DNA of 64,000 nt from Cladopsammia gracilis (GCA_022457155.1 JAJGOT010000166.1:1202501-1266500), one strand, 5' to 3'; counted from the first letter of the stretch, positions 48,223-61,082 are shown. The notes: a model not told the origin generated them from the letters alone. Numbers and translations: made by a program.

Positions 48223-48855
48223 ACATGCAGTAAAATTTGAGATTTTTTGGTAGACGGTCTTCCAAATGGCCACCCTATTGGTTTTTTCAGGGGCTCATTT
48301 CCGCTGGAAGTTCCTTCGAACGCGTCTCCATGATCTCCGATTACTGCTAGTTCATAGTTCATAGTTCATAGCCAGGAAGGGGTAGGGGTTGGCTCTTCCA
48401 GAGATGTAAATGATAGGCAGAAGGGCAGAAAAAATAACCACCTGAAGACTGAATTTTCTTGATTTTTTTTACACCTGGAAAACTGTGTCTGCTTAACTCT
48501 AAGTTCTCTTTTTTTTACCAAATTTTTTTGCTTGTGATGAACATGCAGAATTTCACCTGTTAGATATCTTAGCTACATCCCTGTCTTCTGTAAACTATAT
48601 AGGTATATGTGGCCCCAATGCTGGCCAAAAGCAGAACAAATTATATTTAATAAAAGATTTCAAGGAATGAAATCTTCTTCATTGTCTTTATTTAAAAAGA
48701 AAATGAGATACCACTTTATCAAAGTTTATTAGTTCTCTGTACATCGCTCTTCTTGGATAAAAATGGTGTTTTGCAATGCAATTATTATTATTTATTCTTA
48801 CCAACTATTTATTTTATTAGCCTACTGGTAGTTAGCTTAACTCTGTTTCCTCCTA

Positions 48856-48859
<4 letters not shown>

Positions 48860-48951
<92 letters not shown>

Positions 48952-48962
48952 TTTGTGTGTGT
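48860..48962. repeat. (GT)n microsatellite
   Basis: About 90 bp of pure GT, then a short interrupted tail. Coding frames across it are artefacts. Confidence 0.98.
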
Positions 48963-49384
48963 GCACAACCTGAACATGTAAAATATCTTTTCTATTAACT
49001 GACTGCCTGGCACTTGGGGGGGGGGGGCAACCACCCCCCCCCCCCCCTGTACGACCGAGGGTTAACCAATAACAATTGATGCTTATAAAATGCTATTGTT
49101 CTACCCATACATTATATTTTCGAAGGTTATTTTGCATAGCCAGTATCCCTATTATTTTTATTCAAAATTGTAATTACTTATTGTAGGCCTAAATAATGGT
49201 ATAATAAAGTTTGTTGTTGTTGTTGTAATGCCAGTCTGTACAGGCATGGCTGGACAGCAAACAACTCGGACGCTTAAGGCCTGCCTGGTGATGGAAGGAC
49301 ATCATGAAGTCCGGAAATCCTTAAGCGAGATTAAAGTCTTTTTTAAATATGTTAATATGTAAATAGTGACAGGTAATAATTTAA

Positions 49385-49735
49385 TTTATCATATGACCCA
49401 TACGGCCCCGAGAACCTTTTCTTTGCAAAACCATTGATGAAAGTCCCGTATGAGAGCCATACGTATTTGCGCGAGCGGGGGCCGGAAAATGCCGTACGGT
49501 CCTACTACAAAAGCGGACGGCCTCGCGCGTTAAGATTTCAAGTAATTTTGTCTCCAAATTGGTCATATGATAAAATACTTATTGACTAAGTTAGGTCGGA
49601 CCGGATAGGAAAATATTTGGCTCTCGGTCGTGGCGCAAGGACCTCGCTGCGCTCAGTCCGTACGCCATGACCTCAAGCCAAATATTTTCCCATTCGGCCC
49701 TCCCACTCAGTCAATAAGTACATAGTATTTTTATT
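49385..49735. mobile_element. Foldback element, inverted copy
   Basis: Reverse-oriented copy of the element at 20503: TTATCATATGACCCATACGG, GTCCTACTACAAAAGCGGAC, TAAAATACTTATTGACTAAG and the GGAAAATATTTGGCTC palindrome arms, ending CAGTCAATAAGTA. Confidence 0.85.
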
Positions 49736-49885
49736 TTTATTTTTTTATTTTTTTTAGGAAACGTTATAGGGTAGACCTCGTATTTCCTTTTCATGACGTA
49801 TTTTATCCAGTTTATTTTCTTATCTTCTCATTTCTGTATATTTATACACTTTTGTATATTGTTAAACATATTGTGAATAAACCAG

Positions 49886-49980
49886 TATTGTATTATATTG
49901 TATTGTGTTGTGTTGTGTTGTGTTGTGTTGTGTTGTGTTGTGTTGTGTTGTATTGTATTATTGTATTGTATTGTATTGTA
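49886..49980. repeat. (TATTG/TGTTG)n pentanucleotide tract
   Basis: Follows GTGAATAAACCAGTATTG, so it probably is the 3' repeat tail of a truncated non-LTR retrotransposon. Confidence 0.85.
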
Positions 49981-52900
49981 GGCTTCGTTGCAGGGTGCGG
50001 CTGGAAATTTGGTGTGCAGTCGACAATGTAATTCCCTATACTACTTTAGTGGCTGACTATTGGTGATAAAATGAAGCAACTTTGGGGAATGGACTTCTGG
50101 ATTGTCGTTTTTTTATCTGAAGTGAAAAATAAACATAAAATTGAGAAATTTGGGTAAACTTTGGGATTCAATTTTTCGAGTGGGATTCAGTGGGAGACAT
50201 GGAGATATATATATTTTTTTGCATACGTTATTTCTCGAACAAGACAGAAAAAACAATAGAAAAAATCCTGAACAATGTTTTGCAATAAATTTGTAGTATA
50301 CATGCCAAAAATGGACAAAGCTGATAGATTACAATATAAAATGACCTAAAATTTGACATAGGTTGGTTTTGCTTTCAGCCCTTCAATTGAAATCTTAATT
50401 GAATTTAAAGGTATGTGAATCATTACACCCCTCATCATATATCACTTATAAAAGCACACACCCAAAATTTATTTAACAGATTCGTGTTTACTACATGCCC
50501 CCCATTGCTTATTTTGTCTGTCTGTCTGTCTGTTTACTTTTCTTTTGGCACTCAAAATGGCCTGAACAATTAATATTGAAAAGAGTAAGATTTGATCTGG
50601 TGGCCTAAATTTTTTGGACACAAATTTGCAGAGAGCCAATTTTTTGGGGCATAGAAATGATGGGAGGGCCACAATTTTTGGCCCAAATTTTTATGACAGC
50701 TATAATGCCCCACCCCCCTCCACAATTCAACACCAAAGCTCCCAAGGATTTCATCCAGACCAGGAGATGGGCTCCTGTCCAGACACATAAAATGAAGTGG
50801 GTTTGACTGCTATCGAAACAGTGTTAAGAATAGTTTGAAACAGCATCGCCACCGAATCTTGAGTAAAATGTTAGTTGATTAAATATCGTATCTCCAGTTT
50901 CAGCCGATTGTCGCCATAGGCGCCATTTTGTATTATCGATGTCACGCAACGGGCATTCGAATCATCGATATCGGAAATGCTTTGAAATTTGTTTACAGTG
51001 TGTTGGTCCCCAAAATATCAATGTATCGCTCGTTGAAATATTTCCTGAAGTGTTTATCCTTCTACCGAAACACTGTAAACGTTCTCCGTAAATAGAATTT
51101 AAAATAAACATTATATGAGATGAGACCAATCAGACATTACTTGTTATGATCTATTGCAGAAACACAAGATCGAAAGTAAATCGTTTCTTGAACGGAATAC
51201 TGTTAAATACGGGCATCGTAGCCTATTTAACAAACACAAACACAATGGTAAACTCTACAACCTATTTGAATAATAAAATACGAAGATCGATATGGTTTCA
51301 ATCGCTCGAAGCGAAAGTTCGCTGTAAACAACACCCAGCAGTATTTTATCTACTCATTGACTAGTCGCTTGCTCATTAGAAAAATATTTAACGCGAATTT
51401 ATATACTGTAGTTGTAATAACCGGCTCAGTCACACAAATCGAAAGCACAATAAAGTAAAAATTATTGCAAACTGATCAAAATGCAAATCATCGTGTTAGA
51501 TCTATTGCCCATCAACAGGCCGCAACTGTAATTTTTAATTTGCAAAGTTTTGCATTGAACACATCGACTTGACCAAAGTTAATCTAATAAACGCCTTACT
51601 GAACTTCTTGAAGGCATCAAGCGAAAGAAACTTCATACACTTTACCACGATCAAAACCATTTAGTTAACTTCGTGACCGGCCCGTCAAAGCTTCGAAATG
51701 TCCAGTTTCGCTGAGTTTCGAAAGGTGTTCGATCGTTTCGCGTAGCTTGACTCGCCAAGACCGATCTTTCAATCGCGACTTCATTTTAAATATTTAAGAA
51801 TATTGGCTTTACTTACAGATCGAGTACCTCCCGTTTTGTTTGCCAATGCTGTTTTCCTTCATCAAGATACGCCATACAAATGATCGTTCATATTTGTGTT
51901 CTCAAAGAACAGCCTCTCGTCATACGACCGCTGTGACGAAATCGGTATGTTAAACGCGTACGTGAATTCAAGCGCGCGTGACGTGAGTTACGCGCGGGTG
52001 GGCGGGCGGGCGCGTGTGGCGGTGGTGTGGGTTGCCGGCTTCGGAGACGACAACATTCCCATTTAAAAGAACAGTTAGGAAACTGCAAGTAATAAAACTA
52101 GCAGCAATCAGAAGAAGTCCAGTTTTGAACGTTTTTTATAGTGTGGGGCATTTGGGCCAAAACCCACAATGATGTCTCTTTTTTAAGAAAACTGAAAATA
52201 GTTTCAATACTTTATGTTTTAATTCAGTACATAAAGAGAACATATTAAAACAGTTCAATAGAAAACGAAGAAATTCTCAACAAAGTCTCTTACAAAGTTA
52301 ATACAAAACCAGATGTCCTCTCACAATCGCGTTCATGAGCTTGAACAGACCCCCCGACAGGAACAGAACGTTACAGGTCCTCAACTTTAAACTATTTTGC
52401 GTTCGTTGCAGTGACAGTTTATATCTGTGCACACATCCCGGGATACATCCCCTTGTCTGACAGCTTGTGAACCGTGATTTTTTTCAAATTTAAACACCAA
52501 ATTGGCCTAATTGATAATACTGTATCTTGAGACACTTAAGCTATTCAGTTTCAACACAAGAAAATGCCCAGCTGATTTCCTCTACGAGTTCGTCCTCACT
52601 TGGCAAGTTGTGTGTATTTGGTACGCAATTACAGTGGTACCGCGCCTCACAATTGTCACATGAAATCTACGAAACAATTTCTTCGTCATCTTCTTCCGTT
52701 CCTCCGAAGACAAAGCTTCAGTTGATTTGATATATTTTCTTTTCAATATCTTTATTGTGCAAGCGCATATAATATAAAAAAACGCACACGTGTAAAAACC
52801 CGGTGGCTCAATACGTTAAGGAAGGGGGGGGGGGGAGGGGTGGAGGGGGGTCTGAGCTTGACGTCCGGAGAACTTTAAGCGGGGAACAGGGAAATATGTC

Positions 52901-53149
52901 GTCGGCCCCTATTATACAGTGAACGATAAAGTGTATTTTATCTTCAACTGGATTAGGTTTACAGGTTTAAGATGTTCAGGAGTTTTGGGGACTGTAAATC
53001 GTCCACTTTCAATTCTTAAGTTATGATTACCTATCCTGAAATTCGAAGTATTCTTTTTTTTGTGTGTGTGTTCGTTCAAGATTAAATAAAATCGGGGTAT
53101 TTCGTAAAGCTTTTTATTTGTGGCAGGTCTATTACGGGCGTGAAGAGTG

Positions 53150-53690
53150 GGGGTGGCTACGACATCAAAATTTGTTACCATGGCAACGTCAAAAGAGGCC
53201 AAAAAGACCCCATTTCCAACCTTTTGAGGCTAATAACTTCAAAACTGCTCGGTGAAATTTTTTGAGTTTTACATATTTTCGTCTTATAAACACAACAAAC
53301 ATTTGTGCCAATTTTTAAAAAAATCTGTGCATAGGATTCAGAGATATGTCATTTTAACATAAATTTAAGGTAACTCTGAACTCTATGTACAAAATTTTTT
53401 AAAAAATTGTTAAAATGTTTCTCTTGCCAATTAAGCAAAAATATATTGAAAACAAAAACAACTTTAACCGTGTAGTTTATAGGTTATTAGCCTCAAATGG
53501 TCCAAAATAGCGTATTTTTTTTACCTCTTTTCGCGTTGCCATGGCAACGAATGATGACGTCATTTGGAAACCACTTTGTTGACTGATAAAAGAGTTACTG
53601 GTTTCAAGTAAAATATTTTTAACCACACCATCGGGCTAGCTGTAATGAAATGTAAAAGACGAGAGGGCTGAACGACTGACCTCCTTCAAG
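53150..53690. mobile_element. Long semi-palindromic element, copy 1
   Basis: Arms GTTACCATGGCAACGTCAAA AGAGG and CCTCTTTTCGCGTTGCCATG GCAAC are inverted, each followed inward by TTTGAGGCTAATAAC-type sequence. A second copy in the opposite orientation is at 63360-63900. Confidence 0.82.
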
Positions 53691-53830
53691 GCCTCCCCCC
53701 CTCCCCACCCCCCACCAGATAACTCAAAGTGACTTTGGAGACCTTATGAAGTTTACACAATGTAGTATTCTTGATCGTTATATTACCGCTTTGAGGTGCT
53801 GAATGAGAGTGCCGCTATAGGCAGGCTGAG

Positions 53831-56800
53831 ATGACTATGTCAGAAATCAGATCGCTGGTTACACCGCAAAGAAAAACTGTACAAGCACAAGTCGATGAAG
53901 AGGAAGAATGCTTTGATCACGACATCTCTGTTGTCACCTACAATATTCTGGCCGATTTTTATCTTCAGTCCGCCTTTGCAAAAGGACTGTATAAAAATTG
54001 TTCCAGGGAGAATGTTACGCCAAACCACAGCAAAGATAGCCCTCGACACAGACTACTTTTAAGAGAGGTAACAACTATTTGTTATAGTCAAGTTCTTCAG
54101 TATTTTCTTCAATAAAACTGTTTTCCTCAACGTTTGGAAGATGAAATCGACGGAAAAGCTCGCCAGGCCTTTATAATTGGCGGCCGGCTGGTAGCCATGT
54201 TGTTTTGACGGGCTTTGGCGGAATATTCAAACTAAAGATAAATGCCCGGATGAACATGACCCCAGCCGGCCCCACCTTCAACGTTGACATGCATGGAGAA
54301 AACTCACCCCAGCTAAGCGGGTCACCCAGCCCGGCTGACCAGGTAACCCGCCTCAGTGAGGTTCTTCACCTCGTGAACATGATCAAGAAAAAAAGAAAGA
54401 TTGGTTTGACCACTGAGACAGGGTACCTCACCTTTCCAGGGTCACCCACCTCCATGTGAACGGGCCCTTAGTTTTTGAGACACACATTGTTTTGCCTTTT
54501 GTTTGAGTTTTAAGCTAAGAGCTGTATGCATAAGTAATCCAAGATTTTGAATGCTAAATAATAAAAGCCAAATTCAGAGATCAATTCAATAAAGCGACTA
54601 TTAAACTCACCTCTGGCCTATTTTTTTGTCCTTTGGGTTTTTAACCCCAAACCACTTTCATTGAAGGGTCACATCCCAACTCACACCACTAATTATTAAC
54701 CTTTGCTTTCTCATGATGTGAGCTTGGGCTGCCTGTTGCCTGTGCTTATGTTTAGATGAATCAAATTATACAACAGTAATATTATTCTTTATCAGATGGT
54801 ATCAAACAAATGCTCAGTCACTGGTTTAAAGTGGCTCTGAACCCCTCCCCAAGAATTTTTTTAAACTTTGCCAAATGTTGTATCTAAAAATGCTAATTAC
54901 AATTTGATAATACAATAAGGGGGTCACCGAGCTTGTTTTTTCAGTTATAAGCACTTAAAGTTAAAATTAAAGATTTCTTTAACGGGTTATACTGTTATGT
55001 CATGAGGATGATCAAAACTTGTTCACCAATGACTGGGTGTTTATTTGATACCATTATCGTAGCATCTGTGACGTAATAGGATTTCATCATACCATAAGTC
55101 CCTGTATGTATAGTCGCTCCTCCTGCTGAGATTTATTATGAAAGCTTTACACTGAAGAATTTTGTGTTTAATCCTTGATCAGTTACAACCACATAGAGAA
55201 ACAGCATCAACTGATAAATAATTTTGTTATATTGGTCCATCATAGTATAAGTTGTTGAAAATGCTGGGAACTATTGTGAGCCACCTTAAAGCAAACTCCT
55301 GGCCTGGCGTAATCATAAAATAAACACTATATATCAGATGGGACACTGTGTCCCTTTACAGCCATGCTCCGTCGTCACGCGTGACCAGTATTTTTGAAAA
55401 TTTGAATGGATTTTTCAAGTTTACGCGTCGGTTTTGTAAATTCATTCCGAGATTCGGAATTCCCATAAGAATTTTACTGCATTTTCGGAAACAAAGAGCA
55501 ACCAAAATTCATTTTATTTGAAATGTTACATATCCGAACAATATTTGTTTTTTTGTGTGTGTTTTCCAGAGATATCTTGTAATCAGTCTTGTAATTACTG
55601 GTCATGCGTGACGTAGCATGGCTGTAAACTTGCACGAAACTTTGGCAGTCAACAAACACAATATAATTATTTCTTTTATTCAGCTCCAGTGGTTGGATGG
55701 TGATATTGTAAGTTTACAAGAAGTGGACCCATACTACTTTGAAAACACACTGAAGGAAGAAATGTTGTTGCTAGGATACGATGGGCTGTTTGCACAGAAG
55801 GCCCAGTGCACAGGCCGGCAAGAGGGTGTGGCACTTTTTTTTAAACAAGTCAAGTTTGGACTTGAAGAAGTCAGGAAAATAGTTATCAACGAAGTTGCGG
55901 CTGAGATTTTACAACAGGCTGAGTGCAAGGAATTTGGTGAAGTTTTAATACTTGCAACTTTGAGGCAAAAGGAGAGCAATAGAGTACTGGTGATTGGTAA
56001 GTAATAATAATTATAGGCCTGTCCGATTGTGCTTGGCAACTTTTGAGCAGCTTTTGGCATATAGAGCAACTTTTTGCAGTTCTAACAACTTCAAACAAAT
56101 TTCACCTCTCTGAGCAACTTTTGAGGTTTGCAGCACATATCAATCACAAAAAAGTGAACAATGTGATAGAAAATTTCAATTTATGCGAATTCATTGATGT
56201 TAATTATCGAGGCCTTGAACAAATAACCTGTCACTTGATAAGACGTCAAATGAACCATAAGTTTTTTTCCGTACTTTCCTTAAAATGCGCCTAGTATTAT
56301 TATTTGCAAGAAATTTTATTTAGGGCTTTTAATATTCATAAGTTGGCCCATAGAAGGCTTTTGATTTTTGTCTTTTTGGTCAAAACTCTACCAAATATTT
56401 GACTAATTACCTTTGATTTTATACAAATGCTCTTAACGCTTTCACTCCCAGAGTCAATTATGGAAAAATGTTGTGTAGTTCTAACTTTTGAGTCTGTGGA
56501 CAAAATCCTTTGGTGTGACCATTCAAATGAAACCTCTTCAGCAGTACTTTTGCATGGTACCATTTGTTTTTCAATATTTTACAAATTTAAATTTGGGATT
56601 TTTCTTGAAGTTTGATGTTTGCACTTTTGGGAGTTAAAGACTTAAAGCACCTATGGGAAAATACAAATCGATTCCTTGAAGATAGAACAAACCAGAATCA
56701 GATTTACCGGTAAGCGATTTTTCCAAGACACGGGAAGAACTCTGGGAAGAACTTGGAAAAGAAAAAAATCTGAGTCCCTGACAGGATTCCAACTTATGAA

Positions 56801-57836
56801 GCTTTCTGCTAATGCTAGCAGTTATGCACTGGATGCATGCCATATATGAACCCAGTATATGGCCTAGTTCTCCATGAATCTCTCGTAGCTCAGTGGTTAG
56901 AGCATCTGATGGGTGTGCGGAAAATCATACGTTCAAATCCTGTCCGGGATTCAGATTTTTTCCTTTGTCCCACCGCTCATGACATGTGACATTACATCTT
57001 TCTCATGGTTATTTTATGCTAAGGTAACACTCATATTTTGTGGGAAGATCTCCTGAAACCTGTCACACAAGTGTGTGAAGTTGCACTGGTCACGCAAGTT
57101 CTATGTGACAAAGTCACATCATTGAAGTCCAAAGGAGAATCTGTGGCTTATTTTCTGTGTGGGGACTTCAATATTGAGCCACTATATCCTGCTTATGAAC
57201 TACTAAATAAAGGCAAACTAGATGACAAGGATTTCCTCAAACTCCAGAGCATGGATTACCTAAAATTTGCTGCAGGTGTTAAAAAACCAAACCAGGTATA
57301 AATGGTTACCTCATCACCTTGGTGATGATGGTTAATTGTTGCATGATACTTATCAATTATATATTGCGTGGTTTCTCACGCTATGTCAGTCATTCGCTCT
57401 TTGCTTGCAGTCTATAGCTTTCGTTAAAAAGTTAAAGTTATTTTGATCCTTGTGGACTGTGGTTAAATGTGAAGGATTAGGGGATTGGACTGGACTTGCA
57501 ATGGAGGCTTACATGAGGGATTCTTTTCTTGTGCAAATTAATTTAATGATATTCCCCAAAGACGAGCTTCCATTGCAAGCCACAATAGGCGACAAACATA
57601 GTTGACATATTGTATACCAAAAACGGTTTTCATGCCATATTTATCACTAATATTTCCATTCACTACACTCTGCCGCATTAACCCCCGTCCCCCTATCCAA
57701 TGTTGTGGCATTGAAGTGACAGACATGACTTAGTAAACGATACACAACATTGTCTGGGGGTTGGGAATAATGGGGATGGGGCTGAAATGCTTCTCGTCCT
57801 AAAAAAAATGGGGTTCAAAATGACTGTGTCAACAAT

Positions 57837-57919
<83 letters not shown>

Positions 57920-60498
57920 AAGATGAGGGTATTAGCCAACACCAACTCGGGAATCATGGGTGGCTGCTCTCCACAGGTTACTGTTGTTCATAAGAGCGCG
58001 AATCTCGCCAGTGTTACTGAGTCCAATATCTCTTCTAAGGGTGTCTATGTAAGTGGTTGCTGGTCTTCCCTTACTGCAAGTACCGTGTTTTGGTTCCCAA
58101 AGGATGAGATCTGATGCAACCAGCTCAGGGTGACGGACACAGTGACCAGCGAGGCCCATTCTTCTGGCTCTGATTTTGTCGGTAACCCGGGGAAGCGTGT
58201 CATAGAGGTCGACGTTTTTGACGTGATCTTCCCAACGCCTATTGTAGTTCCAGTCCAATCCTGGAAATACGAATAACCAGAGCATACAACAAATCATTTT
58301 GATGGAAAAGTTGTTCGGAAGGCTGTTGGTCATCATAGAAATTTGTAATGAATTAGACTACAAACTAAAGGTTTTTTTAAACCCTGCCTTAAAAATTCAC
58401 AACATTAGAAAATTTAACACCTTTTGTTTTCGGGTGGGGGTGGGGTGGGGGGGAATGTCGTTTGGGGATACGAAATAAGGTCAGGTAGGATTTTTGGAAG
58501 CTGAAAGCAGCTCAGTAGTAAATTCAGGGGATAAGATTCCTTTCCCTAAAATTTTCTGCCGCTGAAATATTCAGTTATAAGAACCGAAAATCTCAAACTG
58601 TATTACCTTTCACATAGTTTCCTTTAAAGGCACTAAAATGATATGGAAAAACAGTACAATGCTATTCCAAGCGCCTTCCTTAACATTCCTCATTGGGTAC
58701 CCTGTGTATTCCTCATTGGGTTTCCTGTGTATTCCTTTATGGGTACCCTGTGCATTCCTCATTGGTTACCCTGTGTATTCCCCATTCTGCTGCTGAAATA
58801 TTCAGTTAAAAGAACCAAAAATCTGAAACAGTGTCACCTTTCGCATAGTTTCCTTTAAAGGCACTAAAATGATATGGAAAAACAGTACAACGCTATTCCA
58901 AGCGTTTTACTAAACAGTCCTTGTTGGGTTCCCTGTAAAGGCACTAAAATGATATGGAAAAACAGTACAACGCTATTCCAAGCGCTTTCCTAAACATTCC
59001 TGGTTGGGTTCCCTGTAAAGGCACTAAAATAATATGGAAAAACAGTACAACGCTATTCCAAGCGTTTTCCTAAACATTCCTTGTTGGGTTCCCTGTAAAG
59101 GCACTAAAATGATATGGAAAAACAGTACAACGCCATTCCAAGCGTTTTCCTAAACATTCCTTGTTGGGTTCCCTGTAAAGGCACTAAAATGATATGGGAA
59201 AAACAGTACAACGCCATTCCAAGCGCTTTCCTAAACATTCCTTGTTGGGTTCCCTGTAAAGTCACTAAAATGATATGGAAAAACAGTACAACGCTATTCC
59301 AAGCGCTTTCCTAAACGTTCCTTGTTGGGTTCCCTGTAAAGGCACTAAAATGATATGGAAAAACAGTACAACGCTATTCCAAGCGCTTTCCTAAACATTC
59401 CTTGTTGGGTTCCCTGTAAAGGCACTAAAATGATATGGAAAAACAGTATAACGCCATTACAAGCGTTTTACTAAACAGTCCTTGTTGAGTGCCCCCCCCC
59501 CCCCCCGGAAATAAGGTCTTTTCATTTCTTTGCTACTAAGGGTGATGTTGAAGTAATTCACTGAATCAGTTAATGTTTTTCTGTCCAATGCAGGTTTTGC
59601 CAGAGCAGATATCACTTTTGAAACATGTCAAGGAGCATCTTAACAATCCTCTAACAAATCTACAAAGTGCATATAAGGTTGTTATGGTAAGTAACCTCAT
59701 TCAGCCATTTTATACAATGATGTCGCAACAAATTCTGCGATGGATTCAACCCTGTGCCAAGGGTGCTGTCTCTTAACCCTGTTCAGCGTGGGCTTTTTTT
59801 TTTAGTTTCTAAGCCTGAAGGCTTAGGGGTACCTTTCTGAGGCTAGAGGTATAAAAGGGTAGGGATTTCACGAGTTGAAGTATAAAAAATGATAGGAAAA
59901 ACTGCCATTGAGGTGTATAAAAAGGGCTTTTCAAAATATCTCAAACAGACGCTAGTGATAACGCTTGATGTTTTCCGTGGATATCGTTACAAAAGTTTAT
60001 TTCAAGGGTATAGTAAAGGGATGCAGTGTTTCTTCTGTGGGTATATGAAAGGGGTACCATTTTCTACAGAAGGTATATGAATGGGTTACACTTTGTGTCA
60101 AAAACGGTGAATAAAAGGGGAAAGGTTTGGATCTTGGGGCGGAGCATCCCCGTACAAAAAACTTTGTTGAGTACCCCCTCCTCCCGTGGTAAAAAAAACC
60201 TCCAATGCAGATTTTCGGCTGAAATTGTTGGCCATAATTACTAGCAAGATCTTACGCGCAAACACGGTTTGTATTTTAGGGGTCAGAACCGGAGTGTACA
60301 ACTTTTGAGGATGATGGAAGCATTGTTTGGACAACGGATTATATTTGGTTTGATTCTGAAAATTTGACAGTCACAACCGCCTTGGAAACTTTACCGAAGT
60401 CAACAATTGCTGCATACGGGGGCTTTCCAAACAAGCACTTGCCTTCAGACCATATTTCACTGAAGGCCAATTTCAAGTTTAAAGCTTGTAATGTTTAA
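53831..60498 (+). CDS. CCR4/Angel/PDE12-class endonuclease-exonuclease-phosphatase (377 aa, 5 exons)
   Basis: Member of the Mg-dependent EEP nuclease superfamily, in the group that includes CCR4 deadenylases, Angel, nocturnin and 2'-phosphodiesterase 12; the exact substrate is not assigned. Exons: 53831-54067, 55684-55996, 57024-57295, 59594-59686, 60280-60498; phases agree and the total is 1134 nt. Catalytic motifs appear in order: TYNILAD (N38), LQEVD (E92), NTH (H187), CGDFN (D231, N233), TDYIW (D325) and PSDH (D362, H363), so the active site looks complete. There is no leucine-rich repeat region as in CCR4 and no obvious mitochondrial presequence; the N terminus is short and acidic (DEEEE). 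ATG 53831 is followed by a second in-frame ATG at 53837. The stop TAA overlaps an AATAAA at 60497. Introns hold a TTAA element, a minisatellite carrier, a LINE fragment and an 80-bp tandem repeat. Confidence 0.88.
54826..55289. mobile_element. TTAA-flanked element in intron 1 of the nuclease gene
   Basis: TTAAAGTGGCTCTGAAC at the left and TGTGAGCCACCTTAA at the right. The interior has GGGGTCACCGAGCTTG, related to GGGTCACCGTGCTCG in the element at 26315. Confidence 0.78.
56433..56637 (-). repeat. TTAA-flanked minisatellite carrier with a single 88-bp unit
   Basis: Minus-oriented relative of 17771 and 31323: ends TTAACGCTTTCACTCCCAGA and GCACTTTTGGGAGTTAA, with one copy of the unit (GTCTGTGGACAAAATCCTTT, CATTCAAATGAAACCTCTTC, AGTACTTTTGCATGGTACC). 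Confidence 0.85.
56878..56955 (+). pseudogene. tRNA-like sequence (tRNA pseudogene or SINE head)
   Basis: A-box-like CGTAGCTCAGTGGTTAGAGC and B-box-like CGTTCAAATCC are correctly spaced, but the anticodon, T-arm and acceptor stems have mismatches and the loop lacks the usual T33. Followed by a T run. Not a credible working tRNA. Confidence 0.65.
57837..57919. repeat. (ACT)n microsatellite
   Basis: About 27 ACT units; on the minus strand this is the (AGT)n tail of the LINE fragment at 57932. Confidence 0.97.
57932..58255 (-). mobile_element. 5'-truncated LINE: C-terminal end of a reverse-transcriptase ORF
   Basis: The minus strand encodes about 108 residues with LYDTLPRVTDKIRARRMGLA, GHCVRHPELVASDLILWEP, a SKGRP motif and TYIDTLRRDIGL, a familiar C-terminal signature of animal non-LTR retrotransposon polyproteins. 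The (AGT)n tail follows directly. Most of the element is missing, and it sits antisense in intron 3 of the nuclease gene. Confidence 0.85.
58626..59495 (+). repeat. 80-bp tandem repeat, about eight units plus a diverged leading copy
   Basis: The marker AAAGGCACTAAAATGATATG recurs at 58857, 58937, 59017, 59097, 59177, 59338 and 59418, i.e. every 80-81 bp (one unit at about 59257 reads AAAGTCAC). Ends at a C run. In intron 3 of the nuclease gene. Confidence 0.95.
59822..60154. mobile_element. Dispersed element ending GGGGCGGAGCATCCCC, copy 2
   Basis: Shares AAGGGTAGGGATTTCACGAG, AAAAAGGGC.TTTCAAAATAT, AAAGGGGTACCATTTTC and the GGGGCGGAGCATCCCCGTAC end with 15257-15636. In intron 4 of the nuclease gene. 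Confidence 0.78.
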
Positions 60499-60784
60499 TA
60501 AAAAATAAATAAATAAATTTCAAGTTTAAGATTATTAACAAAGCGACTTGATTATCCATGAATACAAATACACTGAAACCTGTGTTAAGCGCTTAATAAA
60601 GTACCAAAGTGTGACGTCACAAAAACTTAAATTTGTGAAATTATGGGATTTGATTAGATATTTGGAAAGGGCATGACAAAAAATGCTCGCTTGCCAAAAA
60701 TCAGCATCTTATTGCAATTTGGGGGTGAGATATTGGCACCGTTATGCGCTGATGACTCCATACAAACCCTTCTAATTTTACCTC

Positions 60785-60885
60785 AGCTGCAATCATCGGA
60801 TTGTCTGCGAGTTCTGTGATTGGCCAGAGTGATTCTTGACTTTGAGTTTGGTTTTACGACACTCCATTGAAAACCGCTGTAATAA
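60785..60885 (-). mobile_element. CCAAT-rich MITE, truncated end
   Basis: GATTGGCCAGAGTGATTC, GAGTTTGGTTTTACGACACT and CATTGAAAACCGCTGTA match the right end of the copy at 40752. Confidence 0.75.
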
Positions 60886-61082
60886 AGTATTTGCACTGAA
60901 ACAAAGCATACGGAACGTATCTTTAGGTGGAAAAGCCGCTGACGGTTTATGTCACCAATTAAGTAGCGCTCCACATACTGAAGAACTATAGTAAACTTCA
61001 TTGTTCTGCGGCATTGGCTCTTTCCCTTATAGAATATCTTTAGTTTCAAGAATAGAGGAGGAGCTGATGGTTCATAATTATA

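Larger units (their letters stand above)
48094..53830. other. Intergenic region between the ATP-grasp and nuclease genes
   Basis: No complete gene recognised. Contents: the 48168 dispersed repeat, a (GT)n tract, a G/C homopolymer patch at 49016-49047, an inverted foldback copy (49385-49735), a (TATTG/TGTTG)n retroelement tail, and the palindromic element at 53150. The span 50000-52750 is mostly unremarkable AT-rich DNA with a CpG-rich patch near 51950-52040 that could be a promoter of an unseen gene. Confidence 0.5.

Noticed and set aside
48165..48362. Minus-strand frame beginning MNYELAVIGDHGDAF as a candidate first exon of the ATP-grasp gene
   Set aside because: Its only plausible donor leaves phase 0, but the exon at 48093 needs one leading base; the 3' half is a dispersed repeat.
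48753..48998. Cys-Val repeat frame
   Set aside because: Translation of the (GT)n tract.
56878..56955. Functional tRNA gene
   Set aside because: A and B boxes are present, but the stems are mismatched and the anticodon loop is non-canonical.
57787..57993. Poly-Thr frame
   Set aside because: Translation of the (ACT)n tract that forms the LINE tail.
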